Positions 51,076-63,383 of a DNA stretch of 64,000 bases are shown piece after piece. The DNA is from Bryoerythrophyllum caledonicum. Its lineage: Eukaryota; Streptophyta; Bryopsida; Pottiales; Pottiaceae. The notes beneath the pieces are model-generated. The model did no database searches and was not told where the DNA came from. It saw only the letters and a program-made list of their open reading frames with translations. The translations under genes and the position numbers were made by a program. Within the stretch, counting starts at the first letter, position 1; every line of letters begins with the position of its first letter. The DNA lies in assembly GCA_963971425.1 (NCBI GenBank), contig OZ020517.1, positions 10,852,501-10,916,500 on the forward strand, read 5' to 3'.

Positions 51076-51941
51076 GACATTAAACATTTTCACAAGAGTA
51101 CGGCTGCTATGATATGGCAAGACATGGTTAAACCTGACCTACCCAACCGTGAGGAAATTTACTATTTCAAGCAGTTGCCAACGGGATGGCCCATGATCTC
51201 TAACTAATTTTTCAGTTGTTGTCAGCCTTAATTTGAATTTGAAACTCAAAGTTAATCGTGGCTATAGCATCTCTATTATTTGCTTCTGCCGTCACAAGCA
51301 TTGCTCTTTTTTGGATTTACCATTCGTCTTAAGTGAATAACGACAACACCGGGGATTAATTAACTTTAAGCAAACTTGGTGCCTTAGCGGATACAACTAA
51401 TACTTATCTATTTGTAAATTGCTGACTGTGATCATGACCTCTAGATTGGTTTCTACTTTGTCGTGTTCAATAAAGATGTGTGAGATTGTGTGCAAGTCGT
51501 ACTGGCAGACTTAAAATGTATTATTCTACCGTAGTAGAGATACTGCGTGCTCTCCATCTCTTCTAGTATACCAAATATTTAACTCTCTTCCAAATAATCA
51601 TCTCTTATCACTCTTCTCATTGGGTATTTGTTGTTCATCTAGTGGAAAACTACTGTACACGTCGAATATCTACGTCATGGTATACTCCGCCTTAGTCGGA
51701 TCAACCTTTAAAATTCTAGGATCAATTTAGAAAGTGTCCATTTTCATTGAAGCGCCGTCAGGGAGCGTGCCTGGGCATCTGACAGAAGGCGTTAAATATT
51801 TTCGCCAATTATGAGCACGATGCGTTTCCGTAATTGGACGTCTTCACTGAGATGTTTAGGCAAGCAGTTGATTTCTTCAATATACAACCGCTACATAGAC
51901 CACATGCATTCCATATCCTATGCTGTGGAGTGCTCTTGACT
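51076..51941. other. Right flank of the array and upstream region of the MULE relic
   Basis: AT-rich DNA without a recognisable gene. The open frame containing the MULE ATG extends upstream to 51834, but the first ATG with family-like sequence is at 51942. No long terminal inverted repeat for the MULE could be identified here. Confidence 0.35.
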
Positions 51942-54900
51942 ATGGCGTCGCTTACATCTCAGAATGGTGGTGTTCCACTTGTCGTGTCCGTTGGTGAAAA
52001 TGGCTCTACTAATATTCCAGAGGCAGTCCTCAGTAGTCGCTTCGGGTTTAGACTTGGAACCGTTCATATTGAACAAGAGGTGTTTGATAGTTCAGGAGTA
52101 TTAGAACATTCAATATACCAAGTGAAAGATCGAGACGATTTAGGCTTTCTGTGGAATCTATGTCGTGGTTCTTTTAAAGTTTATGGTGTTAAGGATACTC
52201 AAACGTCCGCTAATTTGTCGTGTGCCGTGATGATCCCTTCTACCGATTCCGATGATACAATACCCGTGCCCGGTTTGGGCACACGGTCTAACCCAAGCGT
52301 GCAGCTTCTAAGTGACACTGACGAGGACCTCTCTGATGTGAATTTAGGGGAATCATCGTTCACCTTTAAGTCACAGGACTCTATCTGTCCCGATGCTTCT
52401 ATCCATACCCCAAGTAGGTCGCACATGTCTCTGTCGCTTTCCTTTAGGAAACCACCTGTCCATCCAAAATCTAAAAGTATCCGCAGTATCATTCCATATA
52501 TTCGCAGGACCTGTTCTAGAAAAGGATCCCGTTCTGAGTTGACACACGTGGATTTCGATAGCATTGAGGTTTCACGTCTGAAGTATTTGCCTCCATCTTA
52601 CAACGGGGATGTGATGTTTGAGTTGCCTCCACTTCCAGAAGGCATACCAACTCACTTCGGAGGAGGTCTCGATGGTATGACCAAGCAACACGATGGTCAC
52701 ACATGGTGCAAGACAATGACTACAAATATCATGAATGATTTTAGCCTGACATATCGAAAGTCATCCTGTACTGGCCATCTTCAATGTCCTAACCTTCATT
52801 GTGACTATAAGTGCAGGAATGAAGGTCGCACTAATCAAACGGAGTGGAGTGGTCTCGCTATTTCCCCCTGGCCTGTCAACGGCGCTCCGCCAAGAAAGTC
52901 AATCTTAGCTTGTAAGGTTTGTCAAACCCCGCCTATTTGTCTAGCTCTATGTGATGCACGTATTTATTATGTGACGTGTACCGATTCGGAGCGCACCCGA
53001 CTTGCCATTCATCTTGGTATTCACCAGCATCCTATCTCAAATGGAGTTGACCAAACCGCCATGGACGTGATGCATGAGTGCGTTGCGAAGGAAGTTGAGC
53101 ACACACCCAACGCCACTAATTTTTCAATCATTATGGCTACCAGTAAGAATTACATGTTTGATTACTTGATCCATCCCGGATCGGGATCATCAAACCTTGA
53201 AGGAGCATCCATGGATGTTGTCTTGGATAAGTTCCAGACTCTATCATCCCCTAACATAAGGAACTTGGTGTCGACATGCAAGCGCTTCTACAGTGGTGGG
53301 AAGGGTGTCATGGACAACATCATGGAGCTGAAGGAGTCGTCCAAGTTTGTCTTCATCCACGAAAACAAGTTCACGGGCCAATCTAAAGGTAAGGTGTTTG
53401 TATTTAAAATGTCTGTTGATCGTCCTGGTAGTGGTGTTGATCTTGTTTGGCTTATGCAACCTGGTGGAGACCTCCAAGATTGTTGATTGATGTTTGGTCA
53501 TGTCAAGCAGGTTAAAGATTGGACTATCATGGCATGCCATGTATACGACAGTAAGTATTGTAAAGTTATGACGATAGCTATGTGTGACATGCAATCGGAG
53601 GATGCTCAAGCACAACAGTTGTTTTGGGAGAACCTGAATGACACGATGTTGAATCACGGAGTAGAGAACATGAACTTCAAAGGATTCATGGCTGATAGTG
53701 CCGGAGCGAATTGGCACGCTGTTCGGCGAGTGTATGGCAATGGCGACAAGGACGTCCCGATCGAAAACAAAGAATGGACCTGTTTATTCCATTGGACCAA
53801 GTGCCTTCAACGAGCCACCACAAAGAGCATTCTACCAGCATTCCAAGATCAACACATTGCACTTTGCAAGATATGGAAGAATGCGAGATCGCAAGAAGAG
53901 GTTGAAGTACAATACAACGTCATTCGTGGATGGTGGATTTCATCTGGAGCCACTACCGAAAGCGGGCGTCGTGCCCTAGAAGATTGGATGGCTTTTTGGC
54001 ATTTCTGATATAGACAATGGGGTGGAGCAATGCAGCTAGTAAGTTCTCACAATGCCTTTTCTAAATATTCAATTTGTTGAAAAGTGGGTTGTGAACGCAG
54101 TACTGATATTTGCTGTATGATATTAGGACCTCACACTCGACGAGCGAGCTGACATGCCATCATGTAATCTTGCGGAGACAGTCGACAACCGCTGGCTTCA
54201 ACAGTCCGGGAATACCATGACATGTTTATATGCGACTACCGTGGATGGCCTAATTCGGGCTTTCATGGAAATCACTTCGTACCGGGCATGGATCAATGGA
54301 GGGACCTCCGGAAAAGGTCCAGACAAAGGTACGCTTTGATTAAGATCTGTCCAACGTTCTAGTGATCCAAGACTCATTGCAGAAGTTGTGCGGAGTTTCC
54401 CGGAGGCGGAGGATCTCTTGACAAAGACTGGCGGACTCGAAGGAGCTGAGATTTTTGGGTCTACCAAACGGAAACTTGACATGCCACCCAGGTCCAGCAA
54501 CGACTCCCACCAATCCGATACGGTGAACTATTCGATTCCACGTGATGGCAGAAAGGTGACTCGGGCGCGGATTGAAGAGGCCCTAAATGAACAAGGTTCC
54601 GAGGTCCGTCACACAACTGCAGTATTGGAATTGGAGTGTGATCCGTCAAAGTGGCACATTGGTTGACTTCCGAAGACCTCCCATCGAAAGTGCTAGGCAT
54701 TGCAGGCCTACACCGGTGAGAGGTGTGACGCTAGAATTGGGCGTGGGAGTCAGGGAACACCTGCTCCAACATATATTGGCAAGAAGAAGGAATTCAGGTC
54801 GCCCCGAAATACTTCTGTCGAGATTTGGTTTTGTACTGATGATATTAGCTGATGCGTGATGGGTTCGAAGAAACCGGTTGTAGTAGACTGGCCATCAGTC

Positions 54901-55494
54901 CCAATGACATGGCCAATAAAGTTTGGCACAAACCTAACGATGCAAGAAGTTTTATCATTAGAAGAAGCAGGTTTTTAGTTAGAGCAACGTGGTGCTTTGT
55001 CGCCTCGTAGACAGTTTCAGGTAACATTGAACATGCCTCTTCCGCGATCGAACTTCCCGCTTCTAGAGAATCCGGACTCGTACCATAATTTCCGCAACGA
55101 CTACGTGATTTGCCGAAGTTCAGATGTGCCTTCTGTTGAGCACCGAAACAAGTGGTCAAGCGCAACGTTGATGAAGAATTGCTATGTTACGAATGTCACC
55201 GCCATGCCGTATCCGGGATTTGGATGCGTTATCACTCTTCTAACGGAGAAGGAGAAGTTGTATTTCATAACCTTCACAGACTACCCGGCGTGTACATGTC
55301 CAGATTTTGTGAAGATGTCAGTGGAGGCGTTGGGGAAGAAAGGGGAATGGAAGTATTGCAAGCATGTGTACTACATCTTACGCTATTTATGTAAGATGGA
55401 CTACAAGGAGGACTTATTCATGCATGCCCCAAGCTACAGCTTTAACGAAGTCATGCGCATTCTAGAGCTTGTTAATATTGCCGAGCAAGCATGA
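51942..55494 (+). pseudogene. Mutator-like (MULE) transposase-type gene, SWIM zinc finger, decayed
   Basis: The start MASLTSQNGGVPL begins a long frame. A FLYWCH/WRKY-GCM-like zinc region follows (CTGHLQCPNLHCDYKC ... HLGIHQHPI), then a transposase core: MTIAMCDMQSEDAQAQQLFW, FKGFMADSAGANWHAVRRVY and WTCLFHWTKCLQ. After an intron (about 54039-54126) come NLAETVDNRWLQQSG and, at 54997-55494, the SWIM motif CTCPDF...YCKHVYYI. MULE transposases cut and paste DNA; domesticated relatives act as transcription factors. Breaks are TGA 53484-53486, TGA 54006-54008, TGA 54337-54339 and several stops and shifts at 54664-54980. The first 550 codons and the last 165 are clean, so decay is moderate. Confidence 0.7.
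53484..53486 (+). other. In-frame TGA in the MULE transposase core
   Basis: The frame stays open directly before (GGDLQDC) and after (MFGHVKQVKDW). One base change would remove the stop. No splice junction fits here. Confidence 0.75.
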
Positions 55495-56222
55495 AAATTG
55501 CAAGGAAATATCTTCTGAATAGTAATATTTGTATTTTCCGGTAGCTCGTATTTGAACATGTGAAATTGGTCTTGCTTGTCACGAGGATGGCTAATAGTCA
55601 ATGCATGAGTGAATTTCTCACTCGTACTTCTCTTGAATATACTAATTTATATTACAATGTATTATTCTTTCTGATACATTATTTTAACCGACTTGAGAGG
55701 TGCTATGTTTGCAACATGCAGAAGTTATGTCATGTATTGGCAGCATACAACATCTTCAAATTTGAACCACGCCTAACTCCAATTGGAGAGATGGGATATC
55801 TTAAATCATTGGACAATAGTTTAGAATCTAATATTAGAACATCAAAATATTATTTGTTCCAAACACTGTGTAATATAGCTATCATGATGAAATTATATGA
55901 CTCCACATCCCCTACTGTTGGACTTCATATTCATTATAAGTTTTATAAAATTTTATTCAAATTTTTTATTTGATTGTGGACTCTGTAATTTTGAGGTTTT
56001 AATAAATGAAAATAAAACCGCGAGTTGATAGTCGTGGACATTAGCGACGAAAGGAAATCCGAAAAAATGTCCATGGTTAGATATTCCACGGCTATAGGGT
56101 ACATTCTAAGTTTAGAAAATTCTTTGAATTTTCCACCCAAAGTTTGAGAGACTTATCATTACTTTCCAAAAAAAAATTGCTAGAAAAAAACAACTTTTTT
56201 TTCCCGTTTTCAGACTATTTTC
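55495..56222. other. AT-rich DNA downstream of the MULE relic
   Basis: A 137-codon open frame at 55560-55973 has low-complexity AT-driven composition and no recognisable motif, so I do not call it a gene. The sequence near 56070-56110 (CCACGGCTATAGGGTACATT) matches, in reverse, words found beside the other heptamer arrays. Confidence 0.35.
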
Positions 56223-56263
56223 TGCTCACCGCCCGCCGCTCATCGCTCACCGCTCACAAGATA
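56223..56263. repeat. Heptamer array (CGCTCAC)n, copy 2, reverse orientation
   Basis: Five heptamers (complement GTGAGCG, GTGAGCG, ATGAGCG, GCGGGCG, GTGAGCA) end in CACAAGATAGC, the complement of GCTATCTTGTG at copy 1. Confidence 0.7.
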
Positions 56264-58388
56264 GCGTCGCTAGGGGAAGATGTGGGAGTTTCATGAAATT
56301 TTGTTGTGTTTATGAGCTTGGTTTTTTTTAATCTGGATGTTATGGATATAAGATTAGACTTTATTGTAGCTTTCTTGGTGTTTTTATGTGTCTTCAAAAT
56401 TTGCAAATACAGGGTGTTTGGGTAGAAACCCTGCAAATAGGGTTTGGTGGTCTTTAAGGATAAACCATATGGAGGATCAAGGGTTTGTGTTTCGGGTGTT
56501 GAATTGTTTGTGAGTTGTTTGCAGATTATTTGATTTGAAAATCCTCTTGATAGGTTAAACCCTGAAGCCAAATGTTGGACATGATGAGTTTGTAGAAATG
56601 GATGGACGTTGTGTGGGTTGACTTATCTGTTTTCAAAAAAGTTCTATGACATGAAAGTTATTTGTAAAGCCATCACAGTTGTTATAAAATATTGGTCTTT
56701 TGATATATATTCCTACTCTTACCTCAGTTGTTAGATCAATGGAAGAGCTTGGTGGCCTCTTATTTAGGATCCTTCAATGGAAGAGCCTGGTGGTGTCGAA
56801 ACTCAAATTAGTTTCGGTTGTATCATGGAAGAAGGAAGATAGAAAGATCATGTTATACCCTGAATCTTAGCCGCCTTTTTCTTCTTTGAGGTGAATGTTC
56901 AATTCTTCTCCATGAATCATTGGTTGTACAACTCGGTGTCACCGGACGTGGTTTCGAGGGCCTCTCCATATTGTAGTGTTTTAGCGTAGATTAGTTTCTT
57001 ACGAATCTATGGGTTTAGAGACGTCCGATGGCATACCACATTCTTCTGCGGATGATTTCCATCCACTTAGAATTGTGTGTGTGTGCGAATAGCGCCGCAC
57101 ACGTGTTTGACTTCACGTCTTTGTCAAGTCAGGCTTGAGCTTGAGAGTGTTTGGTGATTGCCTTTGCTTGTAAGTAATTGTTTACCATTAATAAAGGCTC
57201 CGCATTTTCTTATACTACTTGCATTGGTTGATTCTCCCTTTGTGGAGTGCAAGACGCTTGACTATTCTTGTGATTCACTACTTATTTACTTGACAAAGAC
57301 CCTCCCACGTTCCTCAATTTGGTTCTAGAATTTGAGCATGGGTGAGTTTAGAAAAATTTAGGTGCTTAGATTGATGTTGTAAAGCGCGTCAAGATGAAGC
57401 CAATGCAACAAACGACGCTCGTATCGGACAATTTTTGAGCAAAATGTGAGCGGCACAAGAATTCAAAGATGAAGAGCTGCTAGACCAGATTCTGCATTTT
57501 TTCATCCACTCTGCAATTATCATCCGCGATCAATTTTCATCCTTTTCTTGCAAATTCATTCGCTGCGGGAAGTATTCATCCACTATGGATGAAACTGTAA
57601 TGTCGCAAAATTCACTTAACTGTGAGTTAATATCTTCCAAATGTTTTTTTTTAAATTCAAACTTTGGATTGAGCTCTCCATTGGGGTTTCTATCTTGTGG
57701 GAAGGAAAAAATTTAGTGGGAAAAGTTCATCCAAAACCACATATTTGTCGGTTGTTAAAAAAAAGTTTTATTTGAACTTTGGAGGTATATAACTAGGGCA
57801 ATTTAACTCGATTCTGAATGAAATTTGTGCCTATATTTAGGGCATTTTTTTGTCAATCCAATTTTGGTATCGGATTGATGTTGAGCGCATTTGGCACCCA
57901 ATGTGTAATTTTCATTGGAGGGACTTGTGTTTGTAAATATCGCGACCGCATTAGCTCGCTACCACCGTAGTTTTAGACTTTGGGAAGGACAACTTTGGCT
58001 ATTTTCCTTGTGTTGTTTCAAGTTTTGCGACTAGTGACCATCCACTGCAGGTGTGTCCCAGTGGCTCTAGTCATTTCTATTTACCACTTTCATGCTGTTG
58101 GGGAGAGGATCAGGTTTTGATTTCTGGATTTTTGTGCAATACCTCCCCTGTGTTGCGGGCTTGTTGCCGGTGTTTTTCGGTGGCCCCATTTTTTGTTGTC
58201 TTAGATTGTGATAGGGTATCGTAAGTATGAAGTCGGGTTTGTGGCTGGCAAGACCTTTTTACGTGAAGGGTTGTGGTTGAACCTGTGCTAGCCGGAGGTG
58301 ATGACCGGTGAACCACAAAGTTTGGTGGTTTTGTAGATGCTCGTTGCCCATTTGTACCCTTATATTTTAGATAGTACCCGTAGATAGG
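56264..58388. other. Non-coding region (2.1 kb)
   Basis: No gene is recognised. Purine-rich and T-rich stretches alternate, and open frames are short. The interval 56740-57300 has moderate GC and transcript-like features but no coding motif. I see no RNA gene. Confidence 0.35.
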
Positions 58389-59679
58389 TCCGAAGGTGGT
58401 TTTATTTATAGTCAGTACCCGAAGACGGTATAACCGCTCCCCTTCACGAGACCACTCAGAGAATGCTTCTACTAGAGACTTTGGGCCAGAGTCGAATACC
58501 GACGAGGCTTTTGAGCTTATTTTGGCGTTGGATATCGACCGTAGGCTTTGGGTCTGGGGCGTGGGCACGTTTGACAACATGGACGATGATCTTTGTCAAA
58601 TTGTCATGTCGTGTGAGACAGGTTATGTGGACGGGCTGGAGGCATCTCCCCGCCCAATTGACGGCTCCGATTCTAGACCTGGATGAAAGAGAAGTACCAA
58701 CGGACGCCGTCGTTTAACAGCTGGTATGTGTTCTAGCTCTTACTCCAGCATTTGGAGCTAGAAGCCTTTCAGAGATATGAGAGGTGGACTACGTAGCACG
58801 AGGCACGGTTACGTCCGATTGACGAGTACTAGCGCCAACGTGTAGAGTGGTGACTGCGCTCAAGGAGAATGCCGTTGCCCAATTCTCGACTTCCACCAAG
58901 GAGCCCAAGGTGGAAGATAGTTTCCTCGGTGAGGACTCCAAAGACAAGGGTGTTGCCGTTGTGGCCGAACAGTCTGGCATGGGGGCCATGTCTCGTTTGG
59001 CTATGGCAACACGTGCGACATTAATGGCGGTTGGCAATCCGCGAGCCTTTGATCCTCTAGCACAGTTCATGGCGCATTCGAAGGTGGAGTACGAGGGTTC
59101 ATGCGTGATCAGATGCAACACATCCAGGAATTTCACCGGGAGAAGGAGGATATCCCTTACACTATATATACCCGGTTGGCACAATTGTCAGCAGAGGCCG
59201 GTGATGTATTTACAAAGCGCCTGTTGGTGAAGATCTTCATCTCCAAGTTGAATAAGCGGATGGTAGAGTTGATTAGTTCGCATCTTTTATTTTGATATGA
59301 CGAAAATGCCATTTTGGCGTAGGCGTTAACCAAGGTGGAGGCGCTTGATAGAGCGTTGGGCGTGAGCGAGGCCACGGATTTGGTCACGGCGCTGATGGAC
59401 GTTCCTCAGCCCAAGAAACTTGCCACCGCAGCTGACAGCTTGGCGGAGGCACAACCTGAAAAAGTTGTGCATTGTTGGACTTGTGGGGAGGCGAGTCACA
59501 TCAAGAGGGACCCCAATTGCTTGAAGAGGAAGGAAACAAGCATGGTGAAGGCCAAGCCCAAGACCGAGACAATCAAGCATGTAGAGAAGGCTAGGGGCAA
59601 GAGGAAGAAGATCGTGACATGTTTCCATTGTGGCAAGAGTGACTACGGTGATGAGAACTGCTTTTCTCTTTATCCGTAG
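58389..59679 (+). pseudogene. Decayed retrotransposon gag with two zinc knuckles
   Basis: Plus-strand fragments in shifting frames end in two knuckle-like motifs: CWTCGEASHIKRDPNC (extra residue between H and last C) and CFHCGKSDYGDENC (Tyr in place of His). Upstream is a gag-like helical stretch (QMQHIQEFHREKEDIPYTIY, TKRLLVKIFISKLNKRMVEL) with stop codons near 59293 and 59321 and frameshifts before 59101. No pol follows, so this is a truncated relic unrelated in sequence to the intact array. Confidence 0.6.
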
Positions 59680-59739
59680 AAGCGCCCAGGGTCTTCAGGC
59701 TTCAGCTGCTGGATCGGATGCGGTGAAGACAGGGTTACC

Positions 59740-60160
59740 AATCCGACGTCCTTGGGGATCTGAGAGCGTCCTAGGGCGTCCTAGGACGAGGACGTCCTGA
59801 CGTCACGTCGGACGTAGCGTCCGGGGGGGATAAAATGCATTTACGGAAGGCCGTAGTAAGTTTTCTGGACCGTCAGATTCGACGCGGCGAGATCTCAGCC
59901 GTCGAAATGCATCACGTCGTCCGATCGGACCCTACCGTCGGAGAGATCAGACGGCACTTTGGCCGTCCGCGTGATCGGACGGCCGATGGACAGATCGTAC
60001 GGCCCCGATTTGATCGCGGGGGCGCACGACGGCCATCCGATTAGGCCGACGACTTTAGGGCCGACCGATCGGGCGGACGGCTGAAACAGCGGACGGCCGT
60101 CGTGGCGGTTGGCCTCATGGCCGTCCGCCACCCTATAAAAGGCCGTCCGCCAACCTTTCT
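59740..60160 (+). promoter_or_regulatory. CpG-rich promoter-like region with CGGACGGCCGTCCG-type words and a TATA box
   Basis: The words GGCCGTCCG / CGGACGGCC recur many times in direct and inverted form (for example near 59966, 60077, 60120 and 60143). A consensus TATAAAAG lies at about 60133, some 400 bases before the kinase-like ATG. GC content is far above the neighbouring DNA. The arrangement looks like a plant promoter, but it could be a mobile-element end. Confidence 0.5.
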
Positions 60161-60304
60161 CTCTCACTTTTTCCTTCCCCTCTCAAAATATATTTTTGAG
60201 TGGATGCGGAGTGGCTTTGGCTGGCATTTTTCCATCCATTGGCTCCTCATCTTTGGGAGGGAGAAAGTGATTCACATTGGGAGGGAGTTTTTGCGGTTTT
60301 TAAA

Positions 60305-60502
60305 AAAAAAATTTAAACTTGTTCGAAAACTGTTTTTTTCATAGTTTTTTTTAAAACTTGTTCCAAACTAGTTTTTTTCTTGAACTTTTTTTTAAAACTT
60401 GTTGTAAGAAGTTTTTTCTCATAGTTTTTTTTAAAACTTGTTCCCATCTAGTTTTTTTTCTTGAAATTTTTTTAAAAACTTGTTCTAAAAAGTTTTTTTT
60501 TT
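60305..60502 (+). repeat. Minisatellite of TTTTTAAAACTTGTT units
   Basis: The phrase TTTTTTTAAAACTTGTT recurs about five times at intervals of roughly 40-50 bases (60310, 60351, 60388, 60430, 60470), separated by AGTTTTTTTC-type T-runs. It lies in the presumed leader of the kinase-like gene. The open frame through it (from 60358) is phenylalanine-rich and probably not translated. Confidence 0.7.
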
Positions 60503-60531
60503 ACACTTCAAACGGCGGCGGGTTCAAGAAG

Positions 60532-61970
60532 ATGCCGAAGGACAAGAAGAAGCAGAAGGTTGCGGACTTCGGAGTGAAGCTTCATCCAATCCACGACGTT
60601 CCATTTGAGGCTTGCAAGAATTTCCTCATAGAACTGACCGTCAGATTCTATGAGGAAAATTCTATTCGATCATTGGAGAGCAAATACGTCAGATATAGAG
60701 ATGAAGGCCCCGAAAAGTTCCGGACGGACATGCGGCAGCACATGATGGACGCGCTTCAAGCCCCGATGTGGAATACGGAGACCCAGAAGCGCGGATTTTT
60801 GAAGTTCTTGGATGCCAGAGTGCACGATTCACTCTGGAATGCCAAGAACTTGTTGACCAAGTTTGGGAGGTTCAATCGCGTGGCGGATGAAGTTTTCAAT
60901 GACGTGCTATTGAAGGCGGATTTGTTCGTGGCCCAGATGAAGCCATTCGCCATGAATCGAAACCGGCGTGGCTCCGTGGGATGGTGGAACTCAATAGAGG
61001 GGCACCAAGAAGACCTGCTGCGTAAAGTCCATCTCATTGCTATTCCGCCAACAGCCGCGGTTATACGAATGGACAATGCGAACAGGAGAGGTGGATATGC
61101 CACCATTCGCAAAGTCCGCATTGAGGGTGCTCCGGGCATTGAACCATTCTGGGAATTTGCCGCCAAGTTGTCCAACCAATCGGAGACACGGCCGGATTTG
61201 GCAAAAGTTGAGCATCAGAATGAGTCGATGGCGGTGAGGATTCCACATCCGGGTGTCATCCGTTTCGTGGCCATTCATCCGGACAAGTACGAAGGCTATG
61301 TGTATTGGTGGAATGGCGGGACAGTTCGAGAGATGTTGAATCGGGATATCGAGTTTGGTGACGATGTCATCACACATTTGAACTATGGGAGATTCCCGGA
61401 TGATGAGATTATTTGAGTTCAACAATTGGTTCGTTTGCGCAAAAAACGGACCGAGCTTGCGTGGGCGTTGTTGCGCATCATGAACGAGGTCCACAAGAGC
61501 AACAATCTCCACAATGACTTGTCTCCGGACAATATCCTCCTCCACTTCCCTCCAGATGAATCGCGAGTGTATATTGGAGTATGCGATTGGGGCATGATCA
61601 CGAACCAATGCAGTCTCTTTATACGTTCACAAAGCGTGAAGACATGGCCGAGACTCTACGAAAGCGATGGTGGGTCGATCCGCGGGTTGCGTACTTGCAC
61701 AAACCAGATGCGGATGTGCAAATGATTCCGAAGTTATCCATGGCTTCGGAGGAGTTCGCTACGGCCCGAATAGCGCAACGAATCAACGCGCGGACAATGT
61801 CCATAGACTACGAGAATCTGCAACGGGAATCTCGGAGTTCCGTAGTATTCTCAAATCAAGAATTTGCGGATACATTTCATATGTACATTGAGAGAGTCTG
61901 CAACGAAAACCGAGAAACCGCTGGAGGGTTGTTTTATATCATTACACGCTTCAGCGACACATACAACTAG
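60532..61970 (+). pseudogene. Protein-kinase-like gene (HNDLSPDN catalytic loop), stop plus frameshift
   Basis: The ATG at 60532 opens MPKDKKKQKVADFG. An N-terminal helical domain of about 165 residues (WWNSIEGHQEDLLRKVHL) is followed by a kinase fold: glycine-loop-like NRRGGYATIRKV, EFAAK with the lysine, HPGVIRFVAIHPD, YVYWWNGGTVREML, HNDLSPDNILLHF (catalytic loop, no Arg), CDWGM in place of DFG, and RWWVDPRVAYLH in place of the usual WVAPE. TGA at 61414-61416 interrupts the frame between the hinge and catalytic loop, and a frameshift near 61620 moves the rest to another frame (61581-61970). It has the look of a lineage-expanded kinase family of unknown substrate. The damage suggests it is no longer functional. 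Confidence 0.65.
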
Positions 61971-62749
61971 CCCACGCCTCATGAGCATTCTCGGTCAACG
62001 TATTAGTAATACATAGGTTTTACTTTATTCCTTTTGGCATTATTAGACTATACTAGATAGCATGCACATTTTGAAGTGACTATAGCAATAGTCTTAGATT
62101 AATATGTATTGCATGCCTTTAAAATTTGGGCACAAGAAGTAAAAAAACCTTATTTCATATAGCCGTGCAAAGAGCGACATTTTTTGAATTTTATATGGTT
62201 TAGGTTGTGGCATAGTTCCGATTTTTTAACTTATCAACGTGTTCTATTTCAAAATTCTTGTATTTCAGAATTTTTGTTAAAATTACCTCAAAATATCCTA
62301 ATCCAACCTTATGATGAGATTTCCCTACATACCAATTTTTAGAGGTAGAAAAGAACTGTAGCATATTCAAATCAAGTACACAAATACTGGAGTTTAAAAA
62401 TTTCCATTCCATGTTTTATTTTTTAGTAAACAGAATAAGATTTCAAATGATAATCCAAACCCAGGTTTAGGAAGGTTTTCAGTGTTCACTACATGTTGAA
62501 AAAGCAAAATGTGTAAAATATGATGATCTCTAGGTTTTATGTAGAGAAGACGTATATCAAATTTTACGAGTTTGGGTTCGAACTTTTGGGATAGATCATA
62601 GTGCCCATGGCTCAAAATCATACATAACCTCAACCATTTTATGTTTCTTGAATACAATTTAGCATTTATAGGAATTACCCCCATTTGAAACGCCTCCTCA
62701 TGCCCGACTCCCTACTCATACAACATGTCTCCTATATCCCCAAAAATAT
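61971..62749. other. AT-rich non-coding DNA
   Basis: No recognisable gene or defined repeat end is visible; open frames are short. Confidence 0.3.
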
Positions 62750-63290
62750 AGTGGCAGTTTTGATCCGGAAACACTTCAAAGTTGTTGGATTCTAGTGCAA
62801 TGACCATAGAAGGAAACCAAAAGTTTGATTTCTAGTTGTGACCGTTGGAACTCAATTAAGACTTATTAAAAAATATGTTTACAAAATTTCAGAAACTTTG
62901 ACCGCACAGATTGAAAGATTATAGTGTGTGAAGTGAAGCAAATGGTTTAGGGTCTTCACTGCGTTTAGTGGATCCGCAGACTTTGACTTTACCTGGCGTC
63001 AAAATTTTGAACTAGGCAAGGTCTAAATCCACTACCTGAAACATGATGGTAGTTCGTTAGACAACAATTTCTTGAGGTAGAGGACAGGTGTAGCGTATTC
63101 AAAACAACCATGGAAGTAGTGGAGGTTCAAACTTTGCCAATTAAAACTTCTTTTTCTTGTGAACTTCATGTGTTTTGAATTACTAATCCGAATGGTCAAT
63201 AAGAAGGTTTACACCACATATTAATGTAGAGAAAATAAAATGTAAGAAATACAAAGATATGTAGGTTTTATGTGAAAATTAATAAGATCT
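62750..63290. mobile_element. Diverged inverted copy of TTAA element A
   Basis: Reading forward here matches the complement of 3960-4480. Shared words include CTCAATTAAGACTT, AACTTTGACC(A/G)CACAGATTGAAA, AATCCGAATGGTCAATAAGAAGG and AAAATGTAAGAAATA. The TTAA-flanked ends are not clear, so the copy is degraded or truncated. Confidence 0.6.
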
Positions 63291-63310
63291 TTTGGTACGG
63301 ACGAAGCTAG

Positions 63311-63383
63311 CGTGTGAGCCATGAGCCGTGAGCCGTGAGCCATGAGCCGTGAGCCATGAGCCGTAAGCCGTGAGGCATGAGCC
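63311..63383. repeat. Heptamer array (RTGAGCC)n, copy 3, about ten units
   Basis: Ten heptamers alternate GTGAGCC and ATGAGCC, with GTAAGCC and GTGAGGC variants near the end. The array follows GCTAGCGT and precedes AT-rich DNA with CCTATGACCGTGG at about 63483. It is the longest of the three arrays. Confidence 0.75.

Noticed and set aside
55560-55973. 137-codon plus-strand frame downstream of the MULE relic
   Set aside because: AT-driven composition and no recognisable motif or splice context; not enough to call a gene.
60358-60531. N-terminal extension MFQTSFFLELFFKT... of the kinase-like frame as a membrane segment
   Set aside because: It is a translation of the T-rich minisatellite; the ATG at 60532 with MPKDKKKQ is the more credible start.
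15616-61970. Possible reassignment of UAG/UGA to sense, given repeated isolated in-frame stops
   Set aside because: TAG and TGA both end otherwise ordinary frames here, and the interrupted genes are mostly relics. Decay plus one retroelement readthrough site explains the pattern better.
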